Assembly (NCBI RefSeq): GCF_000006445.2
Contig: NC_006049.2
Location: 682,001 to 746,000, forward strand
DNA: 64,000 bases
DNA from: Debaryomyces hansenii CBS767
Taxonomy: Eukaryota > Ascomycota > Pichiomycetes > Serinales > Debaryomycetaceae
Direction: 5' to 3'
A model generated the notes under the pieces. It ran no database searches and was not told the DNA's origin. It saw only the letters and a program-made list of their open reading frames with translations. Positions 49,001 through 57,390 of this stretch are shown piece by piece (the first letter of the stretch is position 1; each line of letters starts with the position of its first letter). A program made the translations under genes and the position numbers.

Positions 49001-49973
49001 CACTTCCTATACATTTATAATTTTGATAAGATTTAGGTGAAATTGAATGAACGAATTCAGCACTAGGACAATGCGATATCACGAAGTCTGATCTGTAAGT
49101 TCTGATGCTGATTCCTTTCTTGTCGCTAACTTTATTAATTCTGTAAAGACCAGGGGATTTTATTGGAACTTCAGCATAAAAAATGCGATCATCGTTTCTA
49201 ACGTTTTCTTGATACTGGCGCAAGTGAGAATAATCCTTCTTCAATAATTTGTGTAAATCATGTTCGGTATAATTTATTAACTTCCTTTCATTGGAAGGCG
49301 TGATATGCTGTAATTGCAAAAACCCTAACTGCGTTGTAGTGTTGAATTCTATAGGCATTTGTACGGATGAATATGAATTTGACTCCAAACAAATATTATC
49401 AAAATGAAAGGGATTGAATCTAGCAGATGAATCTGGTAAAAATTGAATAGTATACCTACCCTTAAAATGCTCATTTGGGTCGACGATGTTATTGGAATTT
49501 ACAGAATCACCGAAAAGTGTTAATTCTTTTCTACTGAATATTATTTTCCATACCGGCAACATCATGTTCGAAATTAACGGAAACACCATATCACTTGCAA
49601 GAAAAAAAGTCACTCCATTTAATAACAATGTTAATAAAAACGTTTTCAACGGTGAATAAACTAAATATGGAATATTTAGTATAGGAAGTAACCATAGAAA
49701 GAGCCCATCTACCATTGCATACTTCGCAATAAATGTAAAAGTGTTCAACGGAGCCAACCCAATAACACTACTAGACATCACATCTGACTTCAATAGGATG
49801 ATATCATATATTTTCCAGCATTGTATTAATACAAAAAATGATACAATAAAAAGTCGCTGTGATGCTTGATCTATGATGCTTGATGGAATCAATGGTTGTT
49901 GAATTGACTCCAAATCTTCTGGTTCTGGCCTCCTTCTTTTTGCATCTATATTTCCTCTGGAATTGGAATCCAT
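46035..49973 (-). CDS. POM152: Nuclear pore membrane glycoprotein Pom152
   Basis: A 1312-residue pore membrane protein. A short basic cytosolic N-tail (DAKRRRPEPEDLES) is followed by hydrophobic spans near residues 42-62, 80-105 and 110-135. The long luminal part is a chain of immunoglobulin-like repeats, each with a VPLSLKGNAPFSFNYD-like core (compare IPISFVGEYPFRIDA, IKFSFSGVPPFKLIY). Pom152 forms the luminal ring of the pore. The length is close to the usual 1,337. It converges on the PCD-like gene with 243 bp between stops. Confidence 0.95.
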   Translation of the reverse strand: MDSNSRGNIDAKRRRPEPEDLESIQQPLIPSSIIDQASQRLFIVSFFVLIQCWKIYDIILLKSDVMSSSVIGLAPLNTFTFIAKYAMVDGLFLWLLPILNIPYLVYSPLKTFLLTLLLNGVTFFLASDMVFPLISNMMLPVWKIIFSRKELTLFGDSVNSNNIVDPNEHFKGRYTIQFLPDSSARFNPFHFDNICLESNSYSSVQMPIEFNTTTQLGFLQLQHITPSNERKLINYTEHDLHKLLKKDYSHLRQYQENVRNDDRIFYAEVPIKSPGLYRINKVSDKKGISIRTYRSDFVISHCPSAEFVHSISPKSYQNYKCIGSDISNGDFDINLPLVSSFGVGPVVLKFETRLNGRNYKSFNVTVSDTSLHETQSSNNKNFNNLSWLQSHRVTRNILEQELFRNVDIIPKLGAGKLEFQLLEVSDILENKKVYNPSSKDKDVWYSIELKQAPKVEIADPDPQEVLLVNGTKLLSFNYQNLKEQDFPLEIDIKYIHPSDPLLSTNYTNTYDNSQQLSRGIQCDKPGTYSVIKGRSKYCPCDIMTSKVVSVERATPPLVEIVAEPVVDKCVGMTGYKFDFEFLGKPPFFIQYHVYQNRSDGTLRPVYNERGRSNRLLKTFDKDYKFEYRPPKEGNYVIMFDSLKDFNYHKEPILLDEKKHTYLTYFNQRSKASFFETKGEILKTFSACMGESVTVPLSLKGNAPFSFNYDILNIDTGEKLIETSKLLNVSDSTFNIVTPSLKSGGNFEIVLSEAKDGLSCPIDFDKRESIKIKARSDVPEISIDTDSSYKSVKIIEGDSYKIPLSLKSSIGSASSDVLEYIVSDLHNASNSQMRTLRNSKSLLVKEEGTYLLSSFTNGGCVGKIGTQKAVSVSYYNRPNLTLITEDQQVLKQHLEENDLFVHLKPLCQNCGNKIRLNLEGVKPFVIDYDITLPTGKVESRSMTVNDHNITINLPTKYSGKYEHRFKGIYDKLYTREKVSRIPKKNEVLPCVRYDINPSPKANFRKDQFLQICETSLRRDEPLPKIPISFVGEYPFRIDASLRHEATGMSETFTFENIMEPELKLNEAKINGKDSLLFETMNVGEHTLTINELTDANGCTEKEFSQLNNYVISITEVPNISKMQKRPHYCVGDHILYNMSGIPPFMVYYRFNDKLQKAELGHRFQRLASKAGELSIEALLDSSANQCLVNLTNSQEKFEELKLKVYELPSVEINQGSYVVQDIHEGEQTEIKFSFSGVPPFKLIYTRTLEQVDPKHKHKKTGRKDKHSKIVVETKTVEDIWDYEYTDMVSLEGTYEAIEVRDAYCVAKRDVNYT

Positions 49974-50144
49974 TTTTTATAACAAATGCAACCAGTTGTG
50001 TAGTTATATATTTATGCTAATAACCTTGTTAAATGGTTTATGCAATAGATCGAATGTAAATTTTTTGAGAATGAAAACAAACATTACGACATTTTTATAA
50101 TATTGCGACATATTTGCTACTAATATTTCTATATACATCTATAA

Positions 50145-53100
50145 TTAATTCTTAATGACCCACAGTCCATTAGATTTAACCTGAAGAACCTTTGTTGCAG
50201 GTAAATCCCAACCAACACCACCATCGCCAATGGCCGCACCAATTCTTGGAACAACATAACATTCTCTTTTAGTCGGAGTAATGTTTTTAGGTGCGTATGG
50301 GTGGCCCAATGGCTTAGAATACGTAATCAACAGGGAGTTTTTAGCAATATTTGCTAACTGTTTCCCAGATATATCAACTAATGGCTTCATTCTTAACTTA
50401 GATAATTTTCCTTCTTGCTGGTTACTTCCTAAGTTCAAAGATTGGTAGATCAAATAAGGCGTGGGGATGCTACCAGAGTTCGTAATGATTGAATTAGGAT
50501 GAATGTAGACATAGGGGGATACCTGATCTCCAAATTGGGAACTTGGGAATAAAGTCGCATAAGGGATATTTATAACGTTAGTTTTGTTAGGAAGATCGAT
50601 ATCGGACGATATTAAATCACCTCTGATTGCAACTTGGTCAATAAACCCTGAGGAAACCATCTGCTTTATAGCAGCAATTTGCTTCTTGTCAGGCACATTT
50701 AACTTCAATTTCTTTTCTTCGTCTAAATTTACGGCAATAGAATCTTTACTTGTGTTAATTTTTACAATATTAGTTACTTGTTTTCTCAACTTCAAGATTT
50801 CTTCCATTACTTTTGGTCTCAAAAAATTATTTCTTAAAAATTCACCATGTTTTTCTTTTGGGACATGGTCAAAAGCACATACAGCTGCTAATAACTGTAA
50901 TCCATCACTTGATTTATCTAACTTCGAAAATAATGCTCTGGATTTATAGAACTTAGATCTCAAATTTTTCTTCGCCTCTTCATCAACAAAATCTTCCTCT
51001 TCACTAGAACTCTCGTCTTCGTTATCTTCCGATTTCTTGCGATTAACTTGGTTGATACCCAATTCATGTTCATTAATGAAAGGGTCGCCAACAGATAATG
51101 CAGATACAATTGCAACAATGTATGGCAAACAACCCATTTGATTACCAACAATCAAGATTTTTGCAAACCGAGGACTCAATGGGAATACTGCCATAGTTCT
51201 TCCCAAGTCAGTTACATTATTATCTTTATCTAATGCCCCCAAAATTGTTAACAATCTCTCTGCTTTACTAAGTGCAAGTCTGTCAGGTGGAGTTGGGAAT
51301 GGAAAATTCACAATCTGGTCTATACCCATACTTTTCATAGACAACACAATACTCTCTACCGGCATTCTTAATATTTCTGGTTTACTAAATTGTGGAAAGT
51401 AGCTCTCATAGATAGCAGACGAGAATAAACGATAACAATGACCAGGTCCTGTTCTACCTGCTCTACCTGCTCTTTGATCTGCAGAAGCTTTCGAAATCCA
51501 ATCGATTTCAAACGACTGGACCCCAGTTTCCTCATTGAAGTGACGTTCTTTCGAACGACCAGAATCTACCACATAACGAATTCCAGGTATAGTCAAAGAA
51601 GTTTCAGCCACATTGGTTGCAATAATACATAATCGGCTTCCTTCTGGAGGGTTTTGGAACACTTTCATTTGTTCTTTCGTAGGTAACAAGGAATACAACG
51701 GTAAAACATACAACGGATCTTTATCGGTCTGATGCGCTTCCAATGATTCTTCAAAACCTTCTTCCTCTTCGGAATCCGACTGATAATCATCATTTTCCTC
51801 TAAAGTATCCTTATTTATATTAACACTGAAGTCAATATCCTCTGCTTCAGCATCGGTATTTTTACTTATTTTAACTTTTGGCCCATTTTCATCCGCATAA
51901 TCAATTTTGCCTTGTTTCTTCACTTTTTCTGGAAATGGGAATTCTTTACGTAACTTTTTCACGACCGACGTAATCTCATTCTGACCAGTTAAAAATACTA
52001 AAATACCACCTGGAGGTAACTTTCTATGGATTTTGCAGACCTTTTTGAACGATTCATCCAAGTAGTCGTAATTTGTCCGACGATTGAAGTGAACACTCAC
52101 TGGATGTTGTCTCGCAGAAATTTTCAAAATGGTAGGAGGAGCTTTAAATAATAACTTATTCTCTGAGAAGTCTGATACTCTTAATGTAGCAGACATAATT
52201 ATTAATTTCAATGGCTTGTATCTCTTTGGATCACTTTCATGGTACTTCCTTCTCAACTTTAAGATTCTACTGAGCATACCAATTAAAATATCTGTATTTA
52301 TATTCCTTTCATGGGCTTCATCGATAATTATTGCAGAGTATTTATTTAACAATAAATCTGCCATCATCTCTCTTAACAAGACACCATCTGTCATAAACTT
52401 TAAAGCTGTTCCAGTTTCTGTCCCTTCGTTTTTAATGGTACTATCAAAACGAACTTGATGACCTACTCTCTTTCCATGCTTCATACCTAATTCTTTGCCA
52501 ACACGATCAGCCATGGAAACTGCTGCCACTCTTCTTGGTTGTGTAACACCTATCATTCCTGGGTGTGTATCAGACTTAACGTCACCAAACCCAGCTTCAT
52601 ATAAGAACTGAGGTACTTGGGTTGTCTTACCTGAACCAGTTTCCCCACAAATTATAACACAATCGTGGTGGTAAATTGCTTCCATTATCTTGTGTTCCTC
52701 ACTAAATACTGGTAGATTCATTCTCTGTTCTTGAATTTCGGGGGAACGATCAACGTCAACATAAAATGCTTCTCTCTTAAGTTCCTTATTAACTGGAACG
52801 TAATTTTCTTCGTCCGAGGAATGGTCATGATCTTCTTCATGAACACTAGGCTTCGAATATTTCGCTTTTAAGTGGTCTGGTAAAGTAGGCATTACTGCTT
52901 CAGTTTCTCTACCTTCGAGTTTACGGACTTGTGCTTCTGCCCACTCTTTAAATGATTCTGCGGTGGAAGAATGCTTTGGTTTAGCCAGCAAAAGTCTTGG
53001 TAATTCCTCGTCGCTTTCTTCATCGTCATCCTCGTCATCATCTTCTTCATCTTCTTCATCTTCTTCATCTTCTTCATCTTCTTCATCTTCTTCATCTTCG

Positions 53101-54101
53101 TCATCTTCTTCTCTTTCTTCGTCCCCTTCATCGCTGTCAGATTCTTGTTCAACATCGTCTTCTAGGGAATTCTTCGATTTTTTGATACTTGCAATTTCCT
53201 TTTCGTTATCACTATCTCCTTCACTATCATCTTCATCATTTTCATTTTGACTACTCGATTCACTATCAATTTCACTATCTTCATCGTCTGAGCTGGCGAA
53301 ATCCATATCATCCTCTATTTTGTTCTTCTTCTTGTCTTCTTGCTCCACCCTTAATCTCCAACTATACTTCTTCTTAGTAACGGCTTTAGGTTTATCAACT
53401 TTGGGTACATTTTCGAATCCAAAACCAAACCCGCTTCCCCCAAATTTCAGAGGTCTATTATCAATGAAAGCAGATGTACTTCCTGTATTATCGCCGTATT
53501 TGTCTAAATCATCGTCCTCCAGACCGGCACTATTTTCTGATTCACTTTCATAAGAAGGCCTTTTTTGTATCTCTTGACCCTGTGGCCATTCCTTCACCTC
53601 TCTTTCTTCATACAAGATTTCTTTAGTTCTCTCGTCTCCGCGGCCCTGTCTTTCAAGTTCCAATGCTTCGATCATTTCTTCTCTTCTTGTTTGCTTACCA
53701 GTACCTAATAGCTTCGAAGGAACCAAAAGCTTAGAATCCATTTTCGTCTCCGATAATTTCTCTAACAATACTTTTTTCTCGTCTCTCTTTAACTGATGCT
53801 CGATGTACTTATCTAACCTCTTTTTCTTTGTCCTAGACATCTTCGACTCCTTTTCGTTTGCCGAGTATATCATCTCTTCCATCTTCCTTTTTCTTTCCTT
53901 CTTCTCTTGGTCTGTTAAAGCCTTGAGTATTTCGGAATTTGGATCTTCGTTGTTCTCTTGACTTTCATTTTCAACTATCTCATCGGTTCCATCTGCTTCA
54001 TGTCTAGTAAATTGTTTGTTTCTAGCACTTTTGAGTGCAGCCTGTTTAGCAAGCATCCCAGAACGGGCTTTCTCATTGAATCGTTTCCTATATTTACCCA
54101 T
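50145..54101 (-). CDS. ECM16: DEAH-box RNA helicase of small-subunit ribosome assembly
   Basis: A 1318-residue DEAH helicase. Motifs in order: I GETGSGKTTQVPQF, Ia TQPRRVAA, II DEAHERN, III SATL, then TNVAETSLTIPGI and QRAGRAGRTGPG. Helicase-associated and OB-fold domains follow. A long charged N-terminus holds an Asp/Glu run encoded by six perfect TCTTCTTCA repeats on the plus strand (53041-53094). Dhr1/Ecm16 releases U3 snoRNA from pre-18S rRNA in the nucleolus. A GATGAG (PAC-like) element sits at 54169-54174 and a CACGTG at 54187-54192 in the divergent promoter shared with NYV1. Confidence 0.93.
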   Translation of the reverse strand: MGKYRKRFNEKARSGMLAKQAALKSARNKQFTRHEADGTDEIVENESQENNEDPNSEILKALTDQEKKERKRKMEEMIYSANEKESKMSRTKKKRLDKYIEHQLKRDEKKVLLEKLSETKMDSKLLVPSKLLGTGKQTRREEMIEALELERQGRGDERTKEILYEEREVKEWPQGQEIQKRPSYESESENSAGLEDDDLDKYGDNTGSTSAFIDNRPLKFGGSGFGFGFENVPKVDKPKAVTKKKYSWRLRVEQEDKKKNKIEDDMDFASSDDEDSEIDSESSSQNENDEDDSEGDSDNEKEIASIKKSKNSLEDDVEQESDSDEGDEEREEDDEDEEDEEDEEDEEDEEDEEDDDEDDDEESDEELPRLLLAKPKHSSTAESFKEWAEAQVRKLEGRETEAVMPTLPDHLKAKYSKPSVHEEDHDHSSDEENYVPVNKELKREAFYVDVDRSPEIQEQRMNLPVFSEEHKIMEAIYHHDCVIICGETGSGKTTQVPQFLYEAGFGDVKSDTHPGMIGVTQPRRVAAVSMADRVGKELGMKHGKRVGHQVRFDSTIKNEGTETGTALKFMTDGVLLREMMADLLLNKYSAIIIDEAHERNINTDILIGMLSRILKLRRKYHESDPKRYKPLKLIIMSATLRVSDFSENKLLFKAPPTILKISARQHPVSVHFNRRTNYDYLDESFKKVCKIHRKLPPGGILVFLTGQNEITSVVKKLRKEFPFPEKVKKQGKIDYADENGPKVKISKNTDAEAEDIDFSVNINKDTLEENDDYQSDSEEEEGFEESLEAHQTDKDPLYVLPLYSLLPTKEQMKVFQNPPEGSRLCIIATNVAETSLTIPGIRYVVDSGRSKERHFNEETGVQSFEIDWISKASADQRAGRAGRTGPGHCYRLFSSAIYESYFPQFSKPEILRMPVESIVLSMKSMGIDQIVNFPFPTPPDRLALSKAERLLTILGALDKDNNVTDLGRTMAVFPLSPRFAKILIVGNQMGCLPYIVAIVSALSVGDPFINEHELGINQVNRKKSEDNEDESSSEEEDFVDEEAKKNLRSKFYKSRALFSKLDKSSDGLQLLAAVCAFDHVPKEKHGEFLRNNFLRPKVMEEILKLRKQVTNIVKINTSKDSIAVNLDEEKKLKLNVPDKKQIAAIKQMVSSGFIDQVAIRGDLISSDIDLPNKTNVINIPYATLFPSSQFGDQVSPYVYIHPNSIITNSGSIPTPYLIYQSLNLGSNQQEGKLSKLRMKPLVDISGKQLANIAKNSLLITYSKPLGHPYAPKNITPTKRECYVVPRIGAAIGDGGVGWDLPATKVLQVKSNGLWVIKN
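53041..53094. repeat. Coding minisatellite, 9 bp x 6
   Basis: Six perfect tandem TCTTCTTCA units inside ECM16, read on the minus strand as Asp-Glu-Glu repeats. Copy number probably varies between strains. Confidence 0.9.
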
Positions 54102-54186
54102 TATCTAAGATCTTGCACGGACTAGTATACATATAGACTAGTTTTCATATTATCATATATTTTTTTAAGATGAGTATAGGATTTAT

Positions 54187-54192
54187 CACGTG
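54187..54192. promoter_or_regulatory. CACGTG E-box between ECM16 and NYV1
   Basis: Within TCACGTGTGA, a Cbf1-type site, 86 bp from the ECM16 ATG and 98 bp from the NYV1 ATG. Similar boxes occur at 33250 and 62821. Confidence 0.45.
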
Positions 54193-54289
54193 TGAGATCA
54201 GTAAGTATTAATTTCAATACATGATATCACATAGTCAGTACTAATGGAATATAAACAGAAGTAGACTTAGGAAGTTATTATAGATAAAA

Positions 54290-55206
54290 ATGAATAACAA
54301 TCTTCATAATCATTGTATGTTAATTTATATCTCAAGTTAATACAGAGATGAGCCTTTACTAACTCAATATTAGTGATCCATACGACTTTGACGCTAAATT
54401 CCTCTACGTTATATACGTATGAAAACTTTCAATTAGTCCATCAGTTGAATAATTTGAACTGTTCTGAGATAGTAAGTCAGGAATTGGGGTTAATCAATGC
54501 TTCGAAAACACTTGTTGGGTCTATTCCCATTGCTGCTGGTTATACAGTAAACTCCAATTTGGCATTGTACTTCATGAAGAAGGTTTTAATGAATAGTGAT
54601 GGTAGTAATGACTTAATTACAATAATAAGTATAGCGCATGTGAACGTGAATAAGACATTGATATTATCGGTGTTGAAAAAAATTATGGATAAGTATATCG
54701 AGTTCAAGCGGGACATCGAGATTTCGGATAATAATTCGACTCATCAGATCAAGACAAAACTAGGGGAGTTCAAACTCTACATGAATCAGATTATAAAGTA
54801 TGAAGAAATGAATTATGATTCTAACCAACATGTGTATAATTACGGAGCCATTAACAATAGAGGCAGTGATGACGAGTCAGACGGTATAACTGGTGAAGAT
54901 GTAATTAGTCCCAACCAATTGCTTTTGGCCAACGAAGAAGCGGATGAAGTCAGGCAGTTGATGTTGGATAATATAAATAAAGTTATGAATAGGGGTGATA
55001 AGATAAATTTGTTAGTCGACCAAACTGATAGATTAACTAGTTCGTCGCTGATGTTCCAGAAACGGGCACAATTAATCAAAAGAAAAATATGGTTGAGTAA
55101 ATCTAAGTTTATGATTATGATATTAGGTGGTGTATCATTCATGATATACCTTCTAATCGGGTCTCATTGTGGTTTTCCTGGCTTCAGTCAATGCTTGCAT
55201 CCTTAA
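54290..55206 (+). CDS. NYV1: Vacuolar R-SNARE (Nyv1-like), with a 5' intron
   Basis: Spliced gene: exon 1 is 54290-54314 (MNNNLHNH plus one base), the intron 54315-54373 (GTATGT, branch TACTAAC at 54357-54363, TAG), and exon 2 54374-55206; 285 residues. The long frame alone lacks an ATG (it would begin at GTG 54373). A longin domain occupies about residues 1-140. A SNARE motif around EADEVRQLMLDNINKVMNRGDKINLLVDQTDRL has Arg in MNRGDK at the zero layer, and a C-terminal anchor (MIMILGGVSFMIYLLIG) follows. Nyv1 is the vacuolar v-SNARE of homotypic fusion; the Saccharomyces gene also has an intron. Ykt6 is excluded by the membrane anchor. Confidence 0.85.
54315..54373 (+). other. Spliceosomal intron of NYV1
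   Basis: 59 nt with GTATGT, perfect TACTAAC branch ten bases before the terminal AG. Splicing puts an ATG exon in frame with the long ORF. Confidence 0.92.
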
Positions 55207-55265
55207 TATGTATATTTTATGTCATTAATATAGTATATAGAAAATTGTTCTATAAATACCTCAAA

Positions 55266-56009
55266 CTATGAATCATCATCTGAACTATTTTGCCCTTCGT
55301 CTTCATCCGCTGCTTCTTCGCCTCTCAATTCGTCCTCCTCCCTACTTAAAAGTGCAATCGGGTTTTCTTCCACCTCTTCACCATCCTTTTCATCGTCAAG
55401 CTCTTCATCAGCTTCCTCCTCCTCTTTTGATTCCTTGTTATTCGTATCTTCATCATTAGCAAGCTCTTCGGTAATATCTTCGTCAGCTTCAGCTTCAGGG
55501 TCATCCTCCATGTCCGCACTGTTGTCTCTCTGTATAATCTGCTCATCATTATCTTTAAGTCTCTTACTCAGAGGTGAAGCATCGACACCTTCTGGCTTAG
55601 GAACCTTCTTGTCAGCTTTATGCTTCTTTCTCAAGGCAATATTACTTTCAAATACACTCAACTTCTGTTTTACCTCCGGTATAAACCCTGAAAATTCAGC
55701 TTTTTCAAGAGCACTAAGTATGTCTTGTGCGTTGATGGTTTTACGTCCTTCGTCTTTCGAAATTTGTCTGGCTTGGAACATTAAATGTGATACAAATACA
55801 GTCGATGATCTTTGTAATGCAATCATGGAATCCTTGGCAAGAATCATATTACTGGCACCTTCGTCACTACTAGCATTCATAATATTCTTCGCAAGCTTCT
55901 GGACTGTAGCACGAGGGAATAAAATTTCATCAATTGAAACCAAATCTTGATCCTTGTTCGGCTGGGGGTATTGTCCCTCCGTATTCTTTCTCCATCCCTT
56001 TGGTGGCAT
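55266..56009 (-). CDS. DPB4: DNA polymerase epsilon histone-fold subunit Dpb4
   Basis: A 247-residue protein starting with MPPKGWRKN, the hallmark of Dpb4. The histone fold spans about residues 28-110 (FPRATVQKLAKNIM, LAKDSMIALQRSSTVFVSHLMFQAR, TINAQDILSALEKAEF). A long Asp/Glu tail follows. Dpb4 pairs with Dpb3 in polymerase epsilon and with Dls1 in the Isw2/CHRAC remodeller. An MCB box (ACGCGT, 56063-56068) lies 54 bp upstream, as expected of an S-phase gene. It is divergent from SAS2 with 174 bp between start codons. Confidence 0.93.
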   Translation of the reverse strand: MPPKGWRKNTEGQYPQPNKDQDLVSIDEILFPRATVQKLAKNIMNASSDEGASNMILAKDSMIALQRSSTVFVSHLMFQARQISKDEGRKTINAQDILSALEKAEFSGFIPEVKQKLSVFESNIALRKKHKADKKVPKPEGVDASPLSKRLKDNDEQIIQRDNSADMEDDPEAEADEDITEELANDEDTNNKESKEEEEADEELDDEKDGEEVEENPIALLSREEDELRGEEAADEDEGQNSSDDDS

Positions 56010-56062
56010 TTTAATAACTAACGATATTTGTCTCTTACTGATATAATTGAATACTGATATTG

Positions 56063-56068
56063 ACGCGT
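56063..56068. promoter_or_regulatory. MCB (ACGCGT) element between DPB4 and SAS2
   Basis: ACGCGT is the MBF binding site that drives late-G1 expression of DNA replication genes. Its place just upstream of DPB4 makes a functional site plausible. Confidence 0.55.
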
Positions 56069-56183
56069 ATATAAATTTGAGGTACTCGATGAGAATATGT
56101 ACACAACCATATCTTGTGATGCCAATATCAACTCTAAAGAGAATTTCATAGACTGAATTTAGTAGTACTTAAAGGAGTAGGCA

Positions 56184-57260
56184 ATGCTGGCAACTGCTAA
56201 ATCCAATCCCAAATCATCGAAGTATGAGGAAGATAATGAATTCTACGGTGTTTTGAACGAGCCAAATATAGGGAAAGTTGTTCTTGGAAATTATGAGTTC
56301 GATACTTGGTATGGTAATGCAGCATATTTCAGTTCCCAAGGACCTCATTCTATATTGGGATATGAATTTTTAAACAAAATAGTAACTGCTACGGGGCAAA
56401 AAGGTAAAAAGAAGGTGATTGATCAAATAACTGAAACGGAGAGTATTAAACCAAAGAATGATTCGTTGTGGTTAGATAAACTATATGTCTGTCAATACTG
56501 TTTTAAGTATACAGATAAACAACAATTTATGGGACAGCATCAAGCTGTATGCCCTTTGAATACTAGGTTCCCTTCTATTGGAAAGTTGTTATATAGGGAC
56601 GACGAATCACCATACTTCATTACTCATGTCAGAGGGTTCAAGCATCAGCTATTTTGTCAGAATCTTTCATTATTCGGGAAGCTATTTCTTGATGATAAAT
56701 CAGTATATTATAATGTTGATGCATTTGACTACTACATAATATATGGCCTCGATCAACATCAAGACCTGTCATATCCAGAAGAGAATTTTGTACCAATGGG
56801 ATTCTTTTCGAAAGAAGTGCTATCGTGGGATGACGATAATAACTTAGCGTGTATATGTATATTTCCCCCATTCCAAAGGCGACATCTTGGTTCCCTCTTG
56901 ATAGAATTTCTGTACGCATTGGCCAGAGTTACACCAGGCCAATTCAGAAGTGGGCCCGAGTTCCCCTTGTCTCCCTATGGTAAAATGAGTTATTTACATT
57001 ATTGGTCAAGAAAATTGGCATATATCCTATTGCAAACCTTCAAAATAAATGAAGAATTTAACTTGTCGAGTCTAGCAGATATTACCGGTTTCAGGAAAGA
57101 AGATATTTTGCTTACTTTGGAATATATGCAAATATTACAAGATACTGGTAATGGTAATGTCAGTTTATCATTGGGTAATTTTAATCAATGGTGCACTGAA
57201 AATAATGTCGATCCTTTGCAAGAGAAGACCATGTTGAACCCAAACTACCTTTTAATTTAA
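56184..57260 (+). CDS. SAS2: MYST histone H4 K16 acetyltransferase Sas2
   Basis: A 358-residue MYST acetyltransferase of the SAS complex, active in silencing boundaries. The C2HC finger is CQYCFKYTDKQQFMGQHQAVC. The core has VRGFKHQLFCQNLSLFGKLFLDDKS, MGFFSKEVLSWDDDNNLACICIFPP (catalytic Cys region) and GPEFPLSPYGKMSYLHYW with the catalytic Glu. The acetyl-CoA loop reads FQRRHLGSLLIEF, whereas the family rule is Q-R-x-G-x-G/A; the first Gly is His here (codon CAT). Otherwise similarity to Sas2 is strong along the whole length. Confidence 0.92.
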   Translation: MLATAKSNPKSSKYEEDNEFYGVLNEPNIGKVVLGNYEFDTWYGNAAYFSSQGPHSILGYEFLNKIVTATGQKGKKKVIDQITETESIKPKNDSLWLDKLYVCQYCFKYTDKQQFMGQHQAVCPLNTRFPSIGKLLYRDDESPYFITHVRGFKHQLFCQNLSLFGKLFLDDKSVYYNVDAFDYYIIYGLDQHQDLSYPEENFVPMGFFSKEVLSWDDDNNLACICIFPPFQRRHLGSLLIEFLYALARVTPGQFRSGPEFPLSPYGKMSYLHYWSRKLAYILLQTFKINEEFNLSSLADITGFRKEDILLTLEYMQILQDTGNGNVSLSLGNFNQWCTENNVDPLQEKTMLNPNYLLI

Positions 57261-57390
57261 TAGAATTGCATACACATCAGGAGATGTACTACTTTCTCCC
57301 TTTCTGCATGATGAACAATGCTTTATAATGTAATATATTCATTCATCCTCTTATATACATCGTCTAACTTTAAAATAATTGTAAATGTGA

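Noticed and set aside
52963..53250. Poly-Ser ORF opposite the ECM16 acidic repeat
   Set aside because: A by-product of the TCTTCTTCA repeat on the non-coding strand.
55435..55950. 171-codon plus-strand ORF, Ser/Leu-rich, opposite DPB4
   Set aside because: It mirrors the acidic and histone-fold coding sequence of DPB4; the Ser runs come from complementing Asp/Glu codons.
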